In this document: positions 1 to 12,258 of the stretch, piece by piece
Layout: each line of letters opens with the position of its first letter
Position numbering within the stretch: position 1 is the first letter of the stretch
Source of the DNA: Casuarina equisetifolia
Taxonomy: Eukaryota > Streptophyta > Magnoliopsida > Fagales > Casuarinaceae
Length of the DNA stretch: 64,000 bases
Direction of reading: 5' to 3'
NCBI GenBank assembly: GCA_028551475.1
Contig: CM052360.1
Location: 8,048,501-8,112,500, forward strand
Made by a program: the position numbers and the translations under genes
Notes under the pieces: model-generated
What the model was told of the DNA's origin: nothing
Databases searched by the model: none
What the model saw: only the letters and a program-made list of their open reading frames with translations

Positions 1-2185
1 GTTGCCATGAGTTGTCATGTCTGTGTAGCATCTCCCACACACTTCCCTGTTCCCTGAGGTCCCCGGTGGAACACATTTGCACCTTGCACAGCACGTGCCA
101 CACGCTCGGATGCACAGATTTGGCCTCGAGTGTAAACTGCACCTCACCTTGCACAACCTCCCACAGTCTGCAGCAGCAGTATCTCAGCGTAAATATATAA
201 TACACCTAAATCTACTGCGACATGGGGCTTCCATAACTAAGCTTATAGGGCAGCTGGTGCCAGAGTTCAAGCCCCTCTTAGAAATACAAATGGTAAAATG
301 AAGAGGACCTTACCCAAGTAAGGCAAAAGCTTTCTGGTAGCTTCTTTCGTAATCTGAGAAATTTAAGCATATAAGTACTTAAAAATACAGTAGCAAAGAG
401 AAGATGGTGCTCGCGAGAAACAAACCTGGAGTTGCTGGTTTTCAACTTTAACGTCGGATGAAACCTGCAAGAACATGTAATAGAATGATCAGAAAAATGA
501 AACACATGACGATATGTTTTACTCGGAAGTATTTGGAGCAGCATCAAGAACTTCCCCTACCTGGGCTATGCAGAAAAGCAAAACCGCCGTTACAAGGAGC
601 AAGCGCAACGCCACTTTTTAGTCGGAGCACTGGACTGACAATCGGAGCGAGAGAGGAACTGAGACCACTACTAAGTTCGGAACAGTGCCCCTCGTTAAAT
701 AGCCGTTTCTTCATAACATAATTACAAAATCGCCCACACATTTTGCCAATAACATCGAGTTCAAAATCTGATATTAAAGTAAGGAAAATCAAGATTTCTC
801 TTCCCAGCAAAGAAATGGTATGTAGACAGTACTGGTATCTATGTATCCCTCTGTTATCTTCCCAACGTCTAAATGCCATATCTGAAGGGATTAAGCAGCG
901 TCGTTATGGATCCCTTCTCTTCCTAGTTATCTTCTGCAGGTCTGATCTTTTCAAGGAAAGTTCCAAAACCCATATTCCACTTTCGAGTTAACTACGAATT
1001 TATTTCATGTTCTAGTGCTCGCCAGCCAACGTCTTTCTCTCATTTCCCAGGCTAAGTTATCAAAAATACAGACGTCGCAGCCTCCCAGACTGACATGATA
1101 TTGACACACGCTGCATTTTCTAACGATTTCTCTTTTCAGTCTCCACGTGAGCCAGATTGCCAATCGAACGAGATCTAGCATCTTCCAGGCCTTTCCGTAA
1201 GCCAGAAATCAAGGTAATTATTTTCTCGATCTTCCCAGGTGCGAAACTTAGGGAAAGTTGATCACAACAAAGAGTCATTTGAAAATTTTGTTTGGAAGAC
1301 AGAAAGTTTATTTTCTTTACTTAAACGTGAATGTTGTTTATTTGTTGCTCGAACAAGTAATGGACATACATTTGCCAGATTTTGGCTGAAGTGGAATTGC
1401 AATGTAGCAGGAGATATAAACTGTGTCTTACATTCATTTGACCTATAAATAATTAAATCTTAAGTCGAAGTTAAATAGAGGAATAGATGGATGCATATAT
1501 ACACCGTATTTTTGTAAGGTTCCAAGAAATACAAGAAGAAATTTGAGAATATTAGAAAAGTTTTATTTCTGTCTTCATTTATTTCTATAAACAATACTAT
1601 AATTCTGTGATGACATCATAAAAAGTGTGTTGGAGAAAAGGTTCTACATTAAAAATATCACATTGCAAAATGTAACGATTTTTTTTATCAGGCTTTTTAA
1701 AGATGAAACGGGGTTATGGTTTTTTACATCATATCAGAGTTCTTTTTTTTTGTATGATCCACCTAATCTTAAAAATTAGCCAATCATTCACCAGTAAAAA
1801 GATCAAACTTAGATGCAATAAAATATTAAACAAAGAGTTATACATTAGAGAAAAAAATACTTATAATATATTTTATAAAGTTAAATAATTATTTTTCTTA
1901 ATAAGACCCTGTGGGATAAGGTATATGTGAACCTTTCACATAACTTAAGTAATTCATATTTAATTTATTGAAACACTTACATGAAAAAGAACACAAAGAG
2001 TGCATCCCCATGGAAGAGTGATGCTTTATGTAGAGCCTAATCTGTAGAAAGAGTTCATGGGAATGTTTGTAGGAAGAACAAAAATTTGGCTTGAACCCCG
2101 TTTAAGGTAGTTTAACTTCCCTTGATTTGAATCTACTGTTTTTGTGTGCTTAAGATCACATCAAACACTGCCTCCCTTATTTATT

Positions 2186-2232
<47 letters not shown>

Positions 2233-3712
2233 CTATGACTAACAGGTTTATTGGACCTGGGGTTGCATGGCCAACTTTAAGTACGGTTTTATCCGGGTTT
2301 GCTGATGCATTACTGCTAACGGCGTGACCTGCGAATTGCAGGCACCACAATGTTTAAAGCACTCCAAGGATTCTTCCCCTTTCATGCAACCTTATCCTGT
2401 CATGCCGGAATCGGTTTGGAGGTGCAGAAGTGAAGCCAAGGCAGCTGGTGGAGACTGGACGGGACTATTGACATCGCGACAATGACCAGTTGACAGACAG
2501 GGTAGTTGGATGCCCACAGGGAGAGCACCAGGACGACAGAAAACCGCTTTGCGACAATCCTCTTTGAACCCCGACAGACTAGACGACAATTGCTTGCCGC
2601 TCCCCTTGTATAGCATGCATCCAAAAAATGTCTATAAAGCTAAAAAGCACTGTCTTCTCTGACGATCATGTGATAGTTCATTGACAGATGAAGCTGGGCT
2701 AATGGAGATCTTGGGTCCAGGCACCGCAGGAGCATGTCTCTGAGACGGAAGTGTGTGGCATGGTTATATGAGAAATGGAAGAAAAGGCACACGTGGACGT
2801 ATTCTGAATAAGCCTGGAACGACGTGTCCAAAGACATGGCCCGTGTGGGTAATGAGTCGGCTAGCGGCGGCACCCAAAGCAATTGCCAAAAAAGAGACGG
2901 TGTCCATGGTCGCCACCACTGTCTTATGGTATACAATGCCCCAACGGATCATTATAGCTCCCATAACCTACATGCGTTGGTGCCATAGTAAGAGACACCT
3001 TCGCAAACTTTGGAACCAAGAAGAATAGCATTGTAGAACTTGCTCTTAATAGTCTCTCCGTTCAAGCCGGAGACCTGGGGAACAATTCTAAATGTCGTAA
3101 TTTCATGCACGAGTATGAAGGTGCTAAGGATGGTCGTGCATTCTCAAATCCAAGCTCAAACCCTGCTAAAATAACGTGAGCACAACATTTTGAAGATATC
3201 AAGTCAAGATGTGCAGTAACACCACTCTTAGTATCCCGACCAGTTTTACACTTTGAAAGAAAAAGGAAAAGAGAGTAACTGACCATATAAACATCTATCA
3301 GCTGAGGCAAATTCGATAAACCTTAATGCCGACCGAAACCATATGGGATATAAATCGTTTAGCTTTCGAATCAAAGTTCTATGCTTGAAGAAAATCCAGC
3401 GGATGGAAGGGAAGTTTTATTAAAGAAATAATACTAAAACAGGTCAATCTTATGAACCAATTATATTATCAGCAAATTGACTAAAAGATAATAAGTTTGT
3501 AATCTATGACTGAATTCTATATATCAAAACTGAGAACCTGATAGCTAATCGAATCCACCGAAAGTACCTATTATCACCAATCAATGTCAAAATTTCCAAA
3601 ATTTTCTCACTAAGTGGGTTTTACTTGTTGAACTAGAATCTTGGGAGTTACTCAAATGCTCGCTGGAATAAGAATAAAATGAAGTCTTCCCCACTGCGTG
3701 TTAATCTTCCAT
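1..3712. other. Intergenic, no recognised gene
   Basis: No exon set with convincing homology was found here. The longest open stretches are under 100 codons and conflict between strands. The block at about 2240-3060 has higher GC and is open on both strands (a 91-codon frame on plus at 2753-3028 and a 98-codon frame on minus at 2640-2936), so it could be an eroded gene or transposon piece, but no domain was recognised. The region contains a (TC)n tract at about 2189-2231. The last part, about 3550-3712, is probably the 3' UTR and downstream DNA of the minus-strand LRR gene. Confidence 0.5.
2189..2231. repeat. (TC)n microsatellite
   Basis: An uninterrupted run of about 21 TC dinucleotides. 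Such pyrimidine tracts are common in plant intergenic and promoter DNA. No gene start was found next to it. Confidence 0.95.
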
Positions 3713-6700
3713 CTAGAAGAAGACATTGACTTCCTTCTCACTCATTTCATAAACATGGTCCCTTGCGTCAGTCAGAGCACTCTGTATCATAAAATAATAT
3801 ACTGAGGTACATATGCAGGAATGCAAAGGTAAAAAATAACACAATCATGGTCGAAAAGGAATTAAAAAGGAAAATCTTCACCTGTCCAAACTTTGTCAAG
3901 AAGTTGTTGGCAAGGTTCAAAGATGTAACTGTCACATCTTCATTAGCCTTAAGTGCTTGAGCAATGGCAAAAGCACCATCGTCCTGCATTCAAAATAAGT
4001 ATAAAATGGGTTCTACATACGACTAGCATGCGTCAAGAAATTCAACAAAAGCACAAAACCTATACCCTTATTTCATTGAACCCTAAATCGAGTGAAGTTA
4101 AAGCTTCATTCACCACTTTCAAGCTGCGAGCTAGGCAAGCTGCACCCTACACAGAAAGAAAACGAAAAAATAACTTAAGATCAAGCAGCAAAAATTGCCC
4201 AAATTGCATTAAGAGAAATTTTAGAAACGAACTTCATCTTTAAGTCCATTTGCCCGCAAGTCCAGTACGGATATGGTAGTATTATATTTCAACGTATCAG
4301 CAATGAACTCCGCACCCTTTGCTCCTATCTGCAAGGCAATTCAGAGTAATTACATTGTTTAAAGGTCTTTGAAGCACAGGTCAAAATCTACATCACCTGG
4401 CACCAACCAAGCTTAAGGGTGTTTATATTTCCATGAAACTTCAGAACTTCAGATAAAGCCTTTGCACCATCAGGTCCAATGGGATTATAACTAAGTTCCA
4501 ACTGAAATGGCAGGAAAAAGAAAAAAGAAGAAAAGAATTGAAAAATGAGAAACAAAAAAAAGAAGGGGAGAAAAACGAATATAAAAAAAGTGATAGAAAG
4601 ATGGAAGACATACAGTTGTAATCACAGAATTATCCTTCAAAACTTTAGCTATCTCACTGACTCCCTTGGCATGGATGTTATTCCCTCCCTTAAGATTAAA
4701 TAATCAGAACTGTTCCCAAAAAGGCTAGTTGACAAGTTCTTTTAGAAATTGAACGAAATATGAGAAACATGGCAAAGAGTGCTCTCTTCTTACCAGGTCT
4801 ATGGTTGTAACTGATCGGTTTTGCTTCAAAGCATCTGCAATTTTTTCAGCTCCCTGATAAATTTGGTAGTTCAAATGTTGGCATTTGTGTCAGATTGCTA
4901 CTCATTATTAGATTCAAACACATTGATTGTTTGATTGAACTCTAAAAGAGAAAGCATAAAAGATTGAAATTACTCAACCCAAAGTTCCTTGCCATAATCC
5001 TGACCCTTTAAATCGTCAAAAGATAGGCAAATGGAAAATTGATGGTATTCTTAGTCGCAACTTATTTCAAAAACTTCAGACAATAGAAAATAACGAATAT
5101 AATCACTTAATTAATACATTAATACCCCTTTATGCATGGGCTATAGATAACAGAGTCTACCATGTGAAGTTTTTAACTAAAACAAGGGACAAACAAGGGA
5201 AACAAGGGAGTTACAACTTGAACTCAGAACCTTCACTCCAAGACTATGCAAAATCATTGCTTATCTGAGAAACTTAAGCTAATAGGAACTTGTGATTAAT
5301 CTTTTAACTGATATAAGCCTAATTCTAGCATAGTTGAAAAAAGTTACAAACTAATTGTGGAACCAAATTGCTGGTAGGTTGAATAAGTTTACATAAGTGA
5401 TTGCAACATATACTACGATATGAGTTCATTGAACATTAGAATGGTACGGCTTAACTGCCAAGAAGTATCATTACCTCATCACCTATGTCATTCATGTAAA
5501 GGTTCAACCATAACAATCTCTTACTCTTCTTTACATACTCAGCAACATGAAAGGCGCCTCTTGCGGTAATTGAGTTGTTGCTAAGGTCTAGAAGCGTAAG
5601 TTTTCCTAAGGAGCAAATATTCTTGTCAAGCTAAGACGGCAAATAGAAAAGCAGAAAGGAAAAGCATAAAGATCTGATGACCAAAATCATAACTGGACAC
5701 CACAAACCTTTATGTAAAGATAAACCAGACATCAAGGCACGTACTCCTTCATCTCCAATAGAATTTCCATGCAAATGAAGTTCCTGAACGATTAGAAAAA
5801 TCTATTAATTCAAGTGAGTACTTATGCTAATCTCAATTTTAATTTAAGATAATGTCTTGCCACACTTGTGAAACTGCCAAGTGAGCACATTATGCAGCTA
5901 AAGTTGTCACTATTTAAGAGAGCTCAGCTATAAAAGTGAGGATAAAAAAACATGAGGCCCAAAGGGTGAGTTCCCTGCTTGAGTAGCAAAATAGCTTATG
6001 CAACCTACAGTAAAGGACATCCAACAGAAACATCCAACAGAAGAAAGAAGGAGAAGGAAAGTTCAACCAAGTATTAGCATCTCGAAGGTATTCAAATGAT
6101 TTCTACAGGTTTTGTGACCTCTGAATTTCAAGGATAGCCGTAGGGCACCTTTTCCTCAAACCCTACAAATCAAATCCAGAGGCCGTTCCCAGGTGAAATC
6201 AAAATGAAAGCACAAAATCCAGTTCCTCTTCTCTAGTCAGGACTCAATAATTTCTGTAATGTTATCATCTTGAATATTAGTTCTCCTTTTTGCAGTTTAT
6301 TGACATATGACACTGGGCAGAGGACCGCCAAAATCATTATGCAGCTTAACTCAAAAGGAGGTACTCAACAGTTTTTTTTTTTTTGTTTCCCTTTTCCTGC
6401 TGTGGAGAAAGAGGGAGAAGAGAGGTGGTTACCTTTACCCTTTCAGTACGCAAGAAATTGCAAGTCTTACATTAAGTAGTACCAACACTTCCATTTTAAT
6501 TATCCATTTCCACTTGAACTGATACATGTTCATAAGATATGAATGGACTTTTTATAGTTTTAACATTGAACAGATGCAGAACCCATTACTAAGAGATTTA
6601 ATAGGACATCTACATCCTCCATTCAGAATACAAAATCGAGAATTTTTTATGGATCAAATTAATCAACCATCAAGGGCAATTCATTTAGCTTGTTAGGTTT

Positions 6701-8398
6701 CACTACTAATTTTTTTATCATGCATCATGTGATACAAATAATTTAATACGCATAATCCCTTCAAAAGAGATAAATAATTTTATTGATCATCAACACAATA
6801 CTGGTTATTCTCCCACAGAGTCGAATAGAAAGACAAGTGGATGCCAATGAAGATGGTACCAGTAGCGACTTGTTCCCTTCTAGTCCTTTCCCCAGTGCGC
6901 TAGCTCCGAGAGGACCACCATAGTTGCCACTAAGAAAAAAGAAAATGTCAGAAGAATTTCCCAAGAAATAAAAGGCTGGGGCAGGATTGGAAAAGCTCAA
7001 TTCCAAATCCATACAAGAGAGAAAAGCATAAGCAGCCAATTAACCTGAGCTCTATGGGCGTGTGTAGGGATGAGAAATCACATTAAGTGAAAAGAAGACA
7101 AAAGGAAAGCAGTAAAAAAAAAAAAAAAAAACAGAAGGAACAAAAAGGAAATAAATGCAGGTTCACTCACTTGAGATGTAGGTTTCTTATGGTGTTATTC
7201 TCAACAAGTGCCCCGGCAAGACCAGTAAATCCCTACCTCCGATTCAAACAAATCACAACCAGAATCATTTTTCAATCTTAGTTCATTTTGTCTAAAATAA
7301 GGTACCAGGATATAATAAGGTATCTGCATACAGAATAGTCGATCATATTGTTGTTAAGTTCAATGACACGCAAGTTTGAATTTTTCTTCAACAACTCTGA
7401 GATAGCCTTTGCACCCTGCAATAAAGTTCAGCAATTCTAAGCCATATTATTGCGGAAAGACTTCACTGCATGCTTTCAAGGGTCCCACTTTTTATGTTAG
7501 AAGGAAGCTAACCTCATCTCCCATGTCAGTACTGTTCAGCAGAAGCTTTTGAATACTACCATTGTTCATCAAGATATCACATAGGTACTGCAAACAGAAT
7601 ACACAATACTAAATCCAACCTCCTGAGCAAATACCATAATGGACAAAGTATTTGCTTTGTGAAAATTTTAGGAGCCAAATACGAAGTGAAAGATGCTCAG
7701 ACCATAAGAGAAGATAATATCTCAAAGTAAACCAACATGGCACGCCTGGAAAGCATGTAGATGAATCTAAAAAATTCTAATCTGATACTGCTATGCCATG
7801 TTCAATATCAGCAATCAATGAAGCAGGAAAATTAATGTAAAATACTTAAACAGCTCTCAAACAAGTAAAAATTAGCAGTGAACTTGGGCTGACCTTAACT
7901 CCTTCATCTCCAATAGGGTTTCCAGAAAGATCAAGGGTGTGTAATATGATGTTTGATTGAAGAACACCATCAAAGGCTTTAATTCCAGCTGCAGTTATTC
8001 CATTTGCAGCAAAACTGACTTCCTCAACCGTCTGAAATACAACTAATGTATTTCTGTAAGTCCATAAGAGAAACACAGTTGCATCCATGTTTCTCAATAC
8101 AGCATAAAAACAAGACAAAAGTAATGACCTGACAGCTAAATGTCATGAAATTAACTTTTAGATAGATACAATAAAACCAGAGACTAAAATAAATGAATAA
8201 AGCTCACACCTGATTATACCCCAAACTCTGAGAAAGAAAAAATAGGCCTTCATCTCCAAAGTTTCGCCCTGCCAAAATCTTTCTTGTGAGGTAAGAAAAT
8301 AATTTTTGTAAAAATTGCATGGATTTCAAAAATTAAAAATTATATTTTTGCAATGAAATAATTATGGTTGTATCTATTTTGACAGCAGGAAGAAACTT

Positions 8399-8434
<36 letters not shown>

Positions 8435-9698
8435 AAGGGAAGAATGAATCTAACGTATATCAACATTGTGAGGATAAAATCAGATTAAATGCTTCTCATG
8501 CCATCAAGTAGACAATTGTCGGTCAGCTGAGAAGTCAGCTTGGAGGAGAAGCATTCAAGCTACAACCATTTACTTCTTTGTAACCCATAGCATTCAGCAT
8601 ACCTGACAAGTCAACACTTCTGAATGTCCTAAGTTCTTTAGCGAATTCATTGATCTTCTGCTTGGACTCCCTATCTATCTTAGCCCTGAGACCTGGAACG
8701 AGATTTGTTCCTGCCGCAAAGGACCATTGTATTCCTTGCGAAGGTGAATTACTTTCCACTGACGCAGATTTCCTTGGCTTTGGAATAAGGAGTTTCTCCA
8801 CCAATTTCCACAAAACTGTCAGCTGAAGACATAAATTAGTACACCAACTAGGAAGAAAACAACTAATGCGTGGTTGAATCCACAACATAGTGATATTTAG
8901 TCGAAAAAGAAAAAAAATGCATCTCACACGTATAAATGCCCTCAATATGCACTGTTCAACTGCATGATCAATTCTAGTAAAGTCGCCTCAATTTACTCAA
9001 GTTTCTCAATTCACAAATTCTACTGCTTCATGTTTTGGCAGATAGCTTTCGACAATGCCACCAAATACAAAACTGTCAAATCGTAAAAGGAAGAAAAAGA
9101 AAATTCCCTAATAAAAGCACCCAATTTCAGTTCCACTTCACTTCACTTCACTGTCAACTTATACATTCAGATGGAATTAACCGCTAAGCCTTGCCCTAAT
9201 TCACACCAAACAATGGGGAAAATCAGACCCGAAATTTAAAAAGCAGTTTAATTCCAATGCGTACCGAAAGTAACCGCGAAAAACACACCCGCCGGAGCGA
9301 CAAACGAAACAACCTGCTTTATCGGAGCCGGTGTCAACTCGCCCTGAGCTTCCCTATAAACTCTACGACCGGTCGCCCTGCGCGTCGAGCCTCCGTCAGC
9401 CCTAGAATCGGCCCTAACGACCAAACCTCTGAACCTTAAGCATTTCCTTGTGTTTCCAAACGAAACGGAAACGGAAACGGAAACGGAAACAGTTGCGGGT
9501 GGGAATTGCACGCCGCACCCACGATAGAATGAGCCAAAACTACGTGTAAAACGGGAGTGTAGCCTCTGCTTGTTGAGAGACACCTGAGAATCGAATGAAC
9601 AAAGAGGATAGGGATTAGAACCAGAAATAGCAGGAGAGAGTGAGCAAGGGAACTACCTGCGGCTGAGAGAAGAGAGAGACAATGGAAGTGGTGCCCAT
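3713..9698 (-). CDS. Plastid LRR (RNI-like) protein, EMB2004-like
   Basis: This is an 18-exon gene coding about 618 aa. Exons read from the start: 9698-9657, 9583-9265, 8815-8603, 8268-8210, 8031-7894, 7587-7513, 7415-7332, 7232-7171, 6929-6860, 5783-5708, 5605-5475, 4853-4794, 4688-4614, 4501-4397, 4328-4233, 4146-4066, 3983-3882 and 3781-3713. All introns are GT-AG and the phases agree throughout. The start MGTTSIVSLFSQPQ splices in frame to a Ser/Arg-rich leader that looks like a chloroplast transit peptide, with a Val-Ser repeat at residues 46-55. A hydrophobic segment follows at about 105-124. From about residue 190 to the end there are roughly 14 repeats of about 28 aa of ribonuclease-inhibitor type (for example LDLSGNPIGDEGVK and LHLHGNSIGDEGVRAL). 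Length and layout match Arabidopsis EMB2004 (At1g10510), an RNI-like protein linked to embryo development; that assignment is from memory. The molecular function is unknown. Confidence 0.85.
5150..5330. mobile_element. LTR/primer-site flank remnant in intron
   Basis: This piece lies in the intron between exons 11 and 12 of the LRR gene. It contains the pattern of CTTGAACTCAGAACC followed about 45 bp later by CTTATCTGAGAAACTTAAGC. I recognise this arrangement from many degraded plant retroelement ends read on the reverse strand, where a TGGTATCAGAGC primer site normally sits between the two parts; here that site is eroded. The identification rests on pattern memory only. Confidence 0.3.
8402..8430. 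repeat. (AC)n microsatellite in intron
   Basis: About 14 AC dinucleotides within intron 3 of the LRR gene. Confidence 0.95.
9466..9490 (-). repeat. Coding hexamer repeat (Val-Ser)n
   Basis: On the plus strand the hexamer GGAAAC is repeated about four times. Read on the minus strand inside exon 2 of the LRR gene it codes for alternating Val-Ser, residues about 46-55 in the predicted transit peptide. Its length is a multiple of three, so repeat-number changes would keep the frame. Confidence 0.9.
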
Positions 9699-9699
9699 A

Positions 9700-11530
9700 G
9701 TCGGTTGTAGAAGATCGTATTACAAGCGCATGGGGGTGACAGGTTTTTATCCTGCGCGGAGTTAACGTTAAGAGAGGAATTTGAAGAGAAGAGGCTCGAG
9801 GAATAGAGCGGCGGGTCTTCCAAATTGTTCTGAGAGCAGAACTGGACTACGAGCAATCACAGCCGGACCGGCGAGGTCGGGTTTTGGATCTCACGGGTCA
9901 GCTATCCATGGATCTTAGCTTAGTGGGTCTGAATGAACAGAAAGGAAAGCAACCCAAACCAATGAAGCATGGCAGGCTCAGCCCCTTGTGATTCAATGAG
10001 AGATACGTCGGCCCAATTTCAGAGGTTAAGGGTCACCACTTGGAAGTTCAGGCGGCTTTTCTTAGGGTTTGGTTTGGCATCACAAATTTGTAAAGAATTT
10101 TCAATTGAATAATGTAAATCTTTCAATTTTCTATTATCTTCTTTGCAATTTTAATTTAATTTTAGATTTTAATATGGTAACAAAGCAAGTATTTGATGAG
10201 GAGGAAAATATTTAAGTGATTTTTCATCTAATATTTTTTTATTCGTAAATATGTTCTTTGAGAAAAAAATTATTGCTTTATCTTGTTTTTGAATGGAGAA
10301 TTCATTCACGTATTTTGTCTATTCTGCTTAACAAAAATTTTATTATCTTTCATCTTTTATACTTCCAAAAACAACACAAATTGTTACTTTTTGAGCTAAA
10401 CTTGCTTTTGTATTTACAACTAACCTATTTGTATTATTTACTTTATTTGATTAAAAAAAAAGGCAACAAAATCTAGTTTCAAAAGATATAGATTTATTTT
10501 TGGGTTAGTTTGTTCAAGAAATTGTCTCCAACTTCTTGAGTTTTTTTGGCCTTTTTCTCGTGTGACGAAAGAGGATGTGTTAGTCAAACTTATTTAAGAA
10601 AAATCTAGATGAAGAGAAAAAACAAAAAACAAAAAAAAAGTAACATCTTGTTACAATTGTAGATTTGAAATCTTGATCATGGTAGCTTTGAGCTTATGGA
10701 AACCCAAGTTGATAATGATATTCAAATCAAATGATAAGCCTTGGGGTTGTTTGGTATTATAGTTGAGAATCATAACAAATGGTATAAGAATTAGTCCTAT
10801 ATCTTGAATTCAAACCATAAATGGGACAATTTGTGAAAAAGGATTACCCAAAGTGTTGCAAAAGGGGAGCAACCATCGGAGTGGAGCCATCATAGCAGAG
10901 AAGATTGGTTGCGAAGGGCATTGACTCAGAAACGTGAAGGTATAATTGTAGGATTGAAACCTTGATTGTAGTGGTCTTGGACTTGTGCAGGTGGAAGTTG
11001 ATGACAATATTTAAATAAAATAATCTTTAACTAACCATAAGATCTAGAACTTTTAACATAATGGTTGAGGATCAAAATAACCTTCCATAGGTGAAACAAC
11101 CGATTTCATAAGAAAATATTATCAAATGTTCATTTTTCTCAAGAAAGAAATAACGACGAATATTGGTGGGCTTGTCCTCTTCCCTAAGCTCTTTCCAATC
11201 GTTTTCCCCCAAGTTGGAGGATAAGATTCAAGGAGCTACGTGTAAGTTTCCGGGTATCTTAAGATCCTTCTAGGGCTTCTGGCTAAAGTCCGATTATTTG
11301 CATTAGCATAGGGCATGACAACGTTTTCTGGTGTTTAGAAGCTAGTGTGAGCATCGAAGCACCAATCGGATTCTGATTTGGGCTCATCGACAGGCTACGA
11401 AAAATACAAAAGTTCGCACAAATTCTAGGATTTCCTTGGGATTGTCACCTAGAAAATGACTTGCAACAAGGTATGTAATCGATCTTATCGACCCATGGCT
11501 GTGGAAGGAGCGGGCCCCTTGAACAGTTTT
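9700..11530. other. Intergenic between LRR gene and AG peptide
   Basis: The first ~200 bp probably hold the 5' UTR and core promoter of the minus-strand LRR gene, including a three-codon upstream reading frame that starts at 9731 on the minus strand. The rest is AT-rich with no recognised gene. It contains a pair of diverged direct repeats at about 10652-10783 and 10939-11090, described separately. Confidence 0.5.
10652..11090. repeat. Pair of diverged ~140-bp direct repeats
   Basis: Copy 1 is about 10652-10783 and copy 2 about 10939-11090. Both run in the same order through matching blocks: AATTGTAG-ATTGAAA-CTTGAT, then GTTGAT-A-AATAT, then ATAAG, then a TATAGTTGAG/TAATGGTTGAG block and a final ATCA-AA. 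Many substitutions and small indels separate them. They could be a decayed tandem duplication or the ends of a small non-autonomous element; no primer site was seen between them. Confidence 0.5.
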
Positions 11531-11533
11531 TGG

Positions 11534-11541
11534 TATATAAA
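11534..11541 (+). promoter_or_regulatory. Candidate TATA box of AG-peptide gene
   Basis: TATATAAA lies 117 bp before the start codon at 11658. A second candidate, TATATATAA at about 11579-11587, lies 71 bp before it. Either would give a plausible 5' UTR. Confidence 0.5.
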
Positions 11542-11657
11542 AAGTTTGATGGCCAACCGGCTTAGCAATCTCAACAATATATATAAGGCTTAATGATTGA
11601 AGGTATAATCAACAGTATTCAAATCAACATCAGCGCTTCAACAGAGGTAATACAGAT

Positions 11658-11861
11658 ATGGCTCTCCAAACTACAGTAGCACTTTTTGTTGCTTGTTTCG
11701 CTGTTTGCTTTATGGTTGCTGCTGCTGATGGGTACGGGTCTGGCATGAGTGGCTCTCCTGGTCCTTCCAAAAGTGGCTCTCCTTCTAGCCTCCCGTATTC
11801 ATCCATAGTGATCGGAATCCTGGCATTCTTCGTCGTTCTTGTTTTTGGAAGGCGGGTCTGA
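11658..11861 (+). CDS. Arabinogalactan-peptide-like secreted protein
   Basis: Single-exon frame of 67 aa. Residues 1-23 form a clear signal peptide (MALQTTVALFVACFAVCFMVAAA), with a small-residue cleavage site near Ala-Ala-Asp. The mature core is very short and rich in Ser, Gly and Pro (SGSPGPSKSGSPSS), and is followed by a hydrophobic C-terminal stretch (about residues 48-64) ending in Arg-Arg-Val. This is the layout of arabinogalactan peptides, where Pro is hydroxylated and glycosylated and the C-terminus is exchanged for a GPI anchor at the plasma membrane. The basic tail after the hydrophobic stretch fits a GPI signal less well than usual, so a simple membrane anchor is also possible. Promoter-like TATA motifs lie upstream and an AATAAA motif about 100 bp downstream. 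The family call is by composition and layout, not by a unique motif. Confidence 0.65.
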   Translation: MALQTTVALFVACFAVCFMVAAADGYGSGMSGSPGPSKSGSPSSLPYSSIVIGILAFFVVLVFGRRV

Positions 11862-12104
11862 ACCATCGTCTTGAAATTTGTGTGTATTTGTAGTCCGACA
11901 TATGCGGACTTGCCATTTCATGAGTTATCTTTTCAGTCCTAACTTCCGTCCTTTACAATAAATTCTTGTTGTTGCTATAGAGTCTTGTGTTTGGTTTCAG
12001 TTGCTGATAATGTATTCTGCTTATGAATAAGATCAGTCTTTCTTCTTCGTTTCCTTTTGTTAAATATCTTCTATGCTCTTCTAAATAAGAATCCTTACTC
12101 ATCA

Positions 12105-12258
12105 AAAAATGGAAATTTGGTTTCTGGGGATACTCAAAATCCACAACTGACACTGCAGGTTATCAAATCCACTCATCAAGAGCTAGAAGGTCTAGGGATT
12201 GAACTAATTGGAACTTTTGGCACCTAGCTAAACCAGTTGGAATTTAACATGTTACACA
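12105..12258 (-). mobile_element. Possible tRNA-derived SINE
   Basis: On the minus strand TGGTTTAGCTAG at 12235-12224 matches a pol III A box (TRGYNNANNNGG) in 11 of 12 positions. GTTCAATCC at 12204-12196 matches the B box GWTCRANNC fully. A T6 run lies near 12112-12107, as in plant SINEs that end in oligo-T. No target duplication was found, so this stays tentative. Confidence 0.35.

Noticed and set aside
5200-5330. tRNA-like gene, because of the ACTTGAACTCAGAACC motif
   Set aside because: No acceptor stem or matching arms were found. The surrounding pattern fits a retroelement end remnant better.
9653-9856. 67-codon frame as an alternative first exon of the LRR gene
   Set aside because: It begins at a TTG rather than an ATG and is out of frame with exon 2. 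The ATG at 9698 splices in frame and gives a transit-peptide-like start.
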